Shown here: positions 60,462-64,000 of the stretch, in pieces | How positions within the stretch are numbered: position 1 is the first letter of the stretch | Layout of the letters: the number at the start of each line of letters is the position of its first letter | Source: Nocardia wallacei | GTDB lineage: Bacteria; Actinomycetota; Actinomycetes; Mycobacteriales; Mycobacteriaceae | Direction: 5' to 3' | NCBI RefSeq assembly: GCF_029869545.1 | Contig: NZ_JARWQD010000379.1 | Location: forward strand, 1 to 64,000 | Length of the DNA: 64,000 bases | The notes under the pieces: model-generated | Told to the model about the DNA's origin: nothing | Seen by the model: the letters and a program-made list of their open reading frames with translations, nothing else | Databases searched by the model: none | Position numbers and translations under genes: made by a program

Positions 60462-60518
60462 TTCGTTACGGAGCCTCTGTGCGCTACTGGCAGAACGGAA
60501 ATGGGTGTCCTACCGTCC

Positions 60519-60544
60519 GAATACGGGTCATTCAACCCGGATTC
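60519..60544. promoter_or_regulatory. Candidate operator between tetR and NmrA-like gene
   Basis: GAATACGGGT (60519-60528) and ACCCGGATTC (60535-60544) pair at nine of ten positions around six bases. It lies 17 bases before the NmrA-like start, so the TetR may bind it. Confidence 0.7.
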
Positions 60545-60560
60545 TACCGAAGGAGCACCG

Positions 60561-61460
60561 ATGTCCGACCAGCACGATCTCATCCTCGTCACCGGCGCCA
60601 CCGGCCAGCAGGGCGGCGCGACCGCGCGTCACCTGATCAGCGCCGGGCACAGGATCCGCGCGCTGGTCCGCGATCCGGAGTCGACCGCCGCGCAGCGCCT
60701 CGCGGCATCCGGTGCGGAACTGGCCGTGGGCGATTTCGATACTCCCGACAGCATCGCGGCCGCCGTGGCCGGTGTCCGCGCCGTCTTCGCCGTTCCGCCC
60801 GCCCCCTTCGGCCCGCGCGGCTGGGACGACGATCTGGAGGCCGAGCGCGGCACCCGGCTGGTGGAGCTGTCCCGGCGCGCGGGCGTCGACCACTTCGTGT
60901 TCACCGGGATCGGCTCCTTCCGCGGCGATGTGGGGCGCCTGTCGACGGGCAAGAAGCGGATCGAGGATGCGGTGGCCGCCAGCGGGATGCGGTACACGCT
61001 GCTGCGCCCGGTGCGGTTCATGGAGAACTACCTGGCGCGTACGGGTCTGCTCGACGGAATCGACAACGGCGTCAACCGCCATGCGTTCGCGCCGGACCGC
61101 CCCGTGCAGGTGATCGCCGTCGACGATGTGGGCGTTCTCGGCGCTCTGACGCTGGCGGATCCGAACCGGTTCGACGGCCGGGTCCTGGAACTCGCGGGAG
61201 ACGAGGTGACGCCGCTGGACGCCGTGGCGGCGATCAGCCGCACGACCGGGCACGAAGTGCGCTACCGCCAGATCACCGAAGCGGAGGCCGCCGCCCTGCC
61301 CGAGCCGATCGCCACCACGGTGCAGAAGCTGATGAAGACCGGCTCCGGCTGGCAGGCCGACATTCCCGCGCTGCGCGAAATACACCCCGGCCTCCACACA
61401 TTCGATACATGGCTGGCCGAAACCGGTGCGGCGCAATTGAAGTCGATGCTGGACAACTGA
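60561..61460 (+). CDS. NmrA-like NAD(P)H-binding protein
   Basis: The protein has the Rossmann start LILVTGATGQQGGATARHL and FTGIGSFRGD, GKKRIEDAVAASG, RYTLLRPVRFMENYL, as in NmrA/HSCARG proteins that bind NAD(P)H as reductases or redox sensors. The ATG at 60561 has AAGGAG upstream. The partner TetR is divergent. Confidence 0.85.
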   Translation: MSDQHDLILVTGATGQQGGATARHLISAGHRIRALVRDPESTAAQRLAASGAELAVGDFDTPDSIAAAVAGVRAVFAVPPAPFGPRGWDDDLEAERGTRLVELSRRAGVDHFVFTGIGSFRGDVGRLSTGKKRIEDAVAASGMRYTLLRPVRFMENYLARTGLLDGIDNGVNRHAFAPDRPVQVIAVDDVGVLGALTLADPNRFDGRVLELAGDEVTPLDAVAAISRTTGHEVRYRQITEAEAAALPEPIATTVQKLMKTGSGWQADIPALREIHPGLHTFDTWLAETGAAQLKSMLDN

Positions 61461-61473
61461 CGTAGCTTGGATA

Positions 61474-61508
61474 CCGCCTACCAGTGATCGAAAGTATCCG
61501 GTAGGCGG
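61474..61508. terminator. Hairpin between convergent genes
   Basis: CCGCCTACC (61474-61482) and GGTAGGCGG (61500-61508) form a perfect 9-bp stem with a 17-base loop. It lies between the stops of the NmrA-like and DUF4254 genes and may act in both directions. There is no clear T-run. Confidence 0.5.
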
Positions 61509-61512
61509 CGAT

Positions 61513-61872
61513 TTACGCGCTCGACCTCGTCTTCAGATCCTGGTAGGCATCGGCCAGGTCGGTGAGAACGGCCGTGGCGTGGCCGAATTCGTCATCCGAC
61601 GGATCGGCCAGGCGCAAGTACGCCTGCACACTCAGCTGGGCAAGACGATCGACGATGCCGCCGATGGTTTCGGCGTGCAGGCGTGCGCCTCCGTGCGGCA
61701 CCGGGGGATGCAGCGCAGCCCATCGGTCGATCTCCAGCATCAGTTTCGTCCGATGCCAGTCGATTCGCTCCAGCGTCGTGGTCGTCGCCGCACGCCTGCG
61801 CTCCTCGTGCAACTCGGCGAGTTCCCCGGCGGCATCGAGGACCGGGACACGGCCGACTCGGCGGGTAATCAA
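61513..61872 (-). CDS. DUF4254-like protein, probably short form
   Basis: The motif AELHEERRRAATTTTLERID, then HRTKLMLEIDRWAALH and RLHAETIGGIVDRLAQLSVQ, matches the DUF4254 family, which is common in Nocardia. Family members are usually longer at the N-terminus; here only a TTG at 61872 is available, so the gene may be truncated. Function unknown. Confidence 0.65.
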   Translation of the reverse strand: MITRRVGRVPVLDAAGELAELHEERRRAATTTTLERIDWHRTKLMLEIDRWAALHPPVPHGGARLHAETIGGIVDRLAQLSVQAYLRLADPSDDEFGHATAVLTDLADAYQDLKTRSSA

Positions 61873-61918
61873 ACGAACCCGTTGCCGTACAGCCTCGTTG
61901 GATCGGAGCTGGAGGCCG

Positions 61919-62227
61919 TCAGCTGGCCGGGGTCGGTGTGCAGTCGGGCTGGAATGGGTAGCAGGGGCGTCGGGGTGGGGGTGGTGGTTGGGCGGGTTCG
62001 GTGGCGGGTGGGGAGACCCGGACCGTGGGGGTTGCCGGGGCGGACGGGTCCCTGTCGCCGAACAGGATGATCCCGACGAGCACTATGAGGCTGAAGACGA
62101 TGAGCCCGCCCAGCACCAGCACCGGCGCGATGCCCGCCAAGGCCATGACCGGGATTCGCCGTACACGTCGGCGCGGCGGCCGCGCGGGACGGATGTCTCC
62201 GTACCGCTTCATGGCGCCGTAATCCAT
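61919..62227 (-). CDS. Small membrane protein
   Basis: The protein of about 102 residues is basic at first (PPRRRVRR), has one membrane helix (ALAGIAPVLVLGGLIVFSLI and VLVGIILFG) and a Pro/Thr-rich outside tail with two Cys (RRPCYPFQPDC). Starts at 62227 and 62356 are both possible; neither has a strong ribosome binding site. Function unknown. Confidence 0.5.
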   Translation of the reverse strand: MDYGAMKRYGDIRPARPPRRRVRRIPVMALAGIAPVLVLGGLIVFSLIVLVGIILFGDRDPSAPATPTVRVSPPATEPAQPPPPPRRPCYPFQPDCTPTPAS

Positions 62228-62404
62228 CGTGGCGTGCCTGCCCAGTCGCGAACCCCGGCCGCTGGGCACCCGCCTGGTGTGCGGCGCCACGTACCTACCA
62301 CCCCGCATGTGATCCCGTACCCGTCGCGCCATGCCCGCCATTATCGCAGCCGTCACCGACAGGGATTCGAATATGTTGCGCTACCGAATGTTTCGTGCGG
62401 TAAG

Positions 62405-62767
62405 TCATCGTCCTTCGCCGGACGGAGCGACGGCCTCATCCATGAGATGCGCACGGCCCCAGGCTTCCAGCGGAAGCAGCGCGTCGTTGAGCTTCTCGCC
62501 CAGCGGGGTCAGCGAGTACTCGACACGCGGCGGCACCTCGTCGTATACCTCGCGATGGACGATCCCGTCGGCTTCCAGTTCACGCAGTTGCGTGGTGAGG
62601 ACCTTCTCGGTGACGCCCGGAACCTGGCGGCGCAGTTCACCGAAACGGTGGGGGCGTTCGCTCAAGGGCCACAGGATCATCATCTTCCACTTGCCGTTCA
62701 AAACCGACAGTGTCGCGTCGAGTCCGCACGTGTACGCACCCGGTCGGCGTGTGATCGGCACGACCAA
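62405..62767 (-). CDS. HxlR-family regulator
   Basis: The protein of 120 residues has the HxlR pattern: CGLDATLSVLNGKWKMMIL, RFGELRRQVPGVTEKVLTTQ, LRELEADGIVHREVYDEVPP and VEYSLTPLGEKL. HxlR proteins are winged-helix regulators, often of oxidoreductases. The divergent dehydrogenase-like gene is its probable target. Confidence 0.9.
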   Translation of the reverse strand: MVVPITRRPGAYTCGLDATLSVLNGKWKMMILWPLSERPHRFGELRRQVPGVTEKVLTTQLRELEADGIVHREVYDEVPPRVEYSLTPLGEKLNDALLPLEAWGRAHLMDEAVAPSGEGR

Positions 62768-62789
62768 CCCCTTCCCTTTCGCTTACCCG

Positions 62790-62820
62790 AAGGTACGTAC
62801 CCACTTCCGTGTGCGTACTT
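62790..62820. promoter_or_regulatory. Candidate HxlR operator
   Basis: AAGGTACGTACCCAC and GTGTGCGTACTT form an imperfect inverted repeat with a one-base shift, between the HxlR gene and the dehydrogenase-like gene. The TAC(G) and CGTA arms resemble known HxlR/YodB sites. Confidence 0.6.
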
Positions 62821-62854
62821 GATCGCCCCGGGCGCCACACAAACACTAACCATC

Positions 62855-63718
62855 ATGTCCGTTCATTCGACCAAAGCACTCACCGTCCTCGGTCTCGGCG
62901 ATATGGGCTCGGCCCTGATCCGTTCGTGGCTGACCGCCGGATACGCCGTCACCGTCTGGAATCGCAGTCCCCGGCGCGCCCCGGAGGGTGCGTCGGTTGC
63001 CGCTACCGCCGCCGCGGCCGTCGCCGACAACACCCTCGTCGTCGTATGCCTGCTCGACGACGCCTCGGTTCGTGCGACGCTCGACGGTATCGAGCTGAAC
63101 GGCCGCGACATCGTCAACCTCACGACCAGCACGCCCGGCGAGGCCCGCGGGCTCGCCGAATGGGTTACCGCGCGCGGCGGTCGCTTCCTCGACGGCGGCA
63201 TCATGGCCGTCCCCTCGATGATCGGTGCGGCCGATTCGGGCGCGTACGTGTTCTACAGCGGTTCGCCGGAGCTGCACGAGACGCACGCCGAGGCGTTGGC
63301 CGTGCCCGCCGGGGTCACCTACGTCGGCGCGGATCCCGGGTTCGCCGCCCTGTACGACATCGCCCTGCTCAGCGCGATGTGGGGCATGTTCGCCGGTGCC
63401 GCACACGCTTTCGCGCTGATCGGCAAGGAGGACATCTCACCGGTGGAGTTCGCACCCCTCATGGTCGCCTACCAGCAGGCGATGGCCGGATATTCCTTCG
63501 GCACCGCCGGACAGCTGGCAAGCGGCGATTACACCGAGGGCGTCGAATCCAACCTCGCGATGATGGTCTCGACGAACCGAACGCTGCTACGCACCGCCGC
63601 CGAACAGAACGTGAGCCCAGAACTCCTCACCCCCTTCATGACCTTGATGGAACGCCGCGCCACCGCAGGCGGCGCACACGAATCCACCACCGGCGTCATA
63701 GACCTGCTGCGCCGCTGA
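62855..63718 (+). CDS. NAD(P)-binding imine reductase-like dehydrogenase
   Basis: The Rossmann start LTVLGLGDMGSALIRSWLTA, then VTVWNRSPRR, and a C-terminal helical domain (FAALYDIALLSAMWGMFAGA) fit the 3-hydroxyisobutyrate dehydrogenase/imine reductase superfamily. The catalytic Lys of hydroxyacid dehydrogenases is replaced by Asp (ALYDIALL), as in imine reductases. ATG at 62855. It is probably repressed by the divergent HxlR protein. Confidence 0.85.
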   Translation: MSVHSTKALTVLGLGDMGSALIRSWLTAGYAVTVWNRSPRRAPEGASVAATAAAAVADNTLVVVCLLDDASVRATLDGIELNGRDIVNLTTSTPGEARGLAEWVTARGGRFLDGGIMAVPSMIGAADSGAYVFYSGSPELHETHAEALAVPAGVTYVGADPGFAALYDIALLSAMWGMFAGAAHAFALIGKEDISPVEFAPLMVAYQQAMAGYSFGTAGQLASGDYTEGVESNLAMMVSTNRTLLRTAAEQNVSPELLTPFMTLMERRATAGGAHESTTGVIDLLRR

Positions 63719-63733
63719 CCCGATAGCGGCCGG

Positions 63734-64000
63734 TCACTCGTCGAACAGTTCGTCCACGGAGTCGACCGTCAGCGCCCGCCGGGTCCACCGCTCGAGCTGA
63801 TCCGTGTCACGACAGGAGTCGATTCGATCCCGGGCACCGACCGGCACCCGCACACCACGCGTCGTCAGGATCATCAACAGCACGCGAGCCGCTTCCTCAG
63901 CCCGGCCGACCTCGCGCCCCTCCTCACGCCCCTGCGCGACGTACCGCCGGGCGAAGTCGCTCTGGTACTCCCTGGTGGCCATGATTTCCTCCAAACGGCG
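63734..64000 (-). CDS. C-terminal part of a Rpn/transposase-like protein, cut by window edge
   Basis: The frame is open to the last base. The visible 88 residues (EYQSDFARRYVAQGREEGRE, then VGRAEEAARVLLMILTTRGV and RRALTVDSVDELF) match the end of actinobacterial proteins of about 290 residues related to PD-(D/E)xK nuclease-type transposases. An internal ATG exists, but the family pattern indicates that the true start lies beyond the window. Confidence 0.65.
   Translation of the reverse strand, partial: RRLEEIMATREYQSDFARRYVAQGREEGREVGRAEEAARVLLMILTTRGVRVPVGARDRIDSCRDTDQLERWTRRALTVDSVDELFDE

Noticed and set aside
1..64000. tRNA, rRNA, tmRNA or riboswitch
   Set aside because: I looked for typical T-arm, anticodon-arm and conserved riboswitch cores by eye and found none; a covariance-model search would be decisive.

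Overview
The window is high-GC actinobacterial DNA with GTG and TTG starts. The order of the housekeeping genes (rlmN, cdsA, frr, pyrH, tsf, rpsB, then xerC, dprA, comM, yraN, DUF2469, rnhB, lepB, rplS, then trmD, rimM, KH protein, rpsP, ffh, glnD, glnK, amtB, ftsY) is that of Mycobacteriales. Actinobacterial families such as DUF2469, DUF4254, DUF5753 regulators and F420/PPOX proteins suggest Nocardia or a close relative. The species assignment is inference. No rRNA, tRNA, CRISPR array or insertion sequence was seen.

Layout. 1-2400: a low-complexity, probably poor-quality left edge, a LysR-type substrate-binding protein, a hypothetical gene, a degenerate 36-bp tandem repeat and a flavin-type oxidase. 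2468-6822: a compact candidate RiPP locus. It has a 44-residue precursor ending in three Gly-Cys-Ile-Ser repeats, a PaaK/CapK-like adenylate-forming enzyme, a small glycine-rich-domain-like protein, a convergent MFS exporter and a divergent XRE/DUF5753 regulator. 7020-9104: a NACHT NTPase with transmembrane segments and visibly lower GC. 9178-10287: rlmN. 10348-22004: a tight, one-direction conflict-type operon of the vWA-MoxR-VMAP class. In transcription order it holds a CU044_2847-type protein, a trypsin/VMAP-C protein, a MoxR ATPase, a SAV_2336-like vWA/TPR protein, a ClC channel, a small FxsA-like peptide, a HExxH peptide hydroxylase and a FxsT-like STAND-TPR ATPase.

22312-44992: translation, secretion and DNA-uptake genes, interrupted by small accessory pairs with readable operators: a siderophore-interacting protein with an iron box, MarR/PPOX, and TetR/SDR. 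45258-50635: a questin-oxidase-like gene with its MarR regulator, a ParDE module, an amidohydrolase, ffh and a small conserved gene. 50827-57228: the nitrogen-signalling operon amtB-glnK-glnD and ftsY. 57322-64000: sugar isomerase, DUF2237, glycolipid-binding and other small genes. It also has three regulator/target pairs or candidates (a TetR fused to a zinc ribbon with an NmrA-like protein, an HxlR regulator with an imine-reductase-like dehydrogenase) and a gene cut by the right edge.

The two places most likely to hold something undescribed are the GCIS-repeat peptide locus (3797-5704) and the AGHN-type peptide with its hydroxylase inside the VMAP-type operon (13412-14847). In the second, the peptide lies in frame at the 3' end of a chloride channel gene with no stop codon between them.
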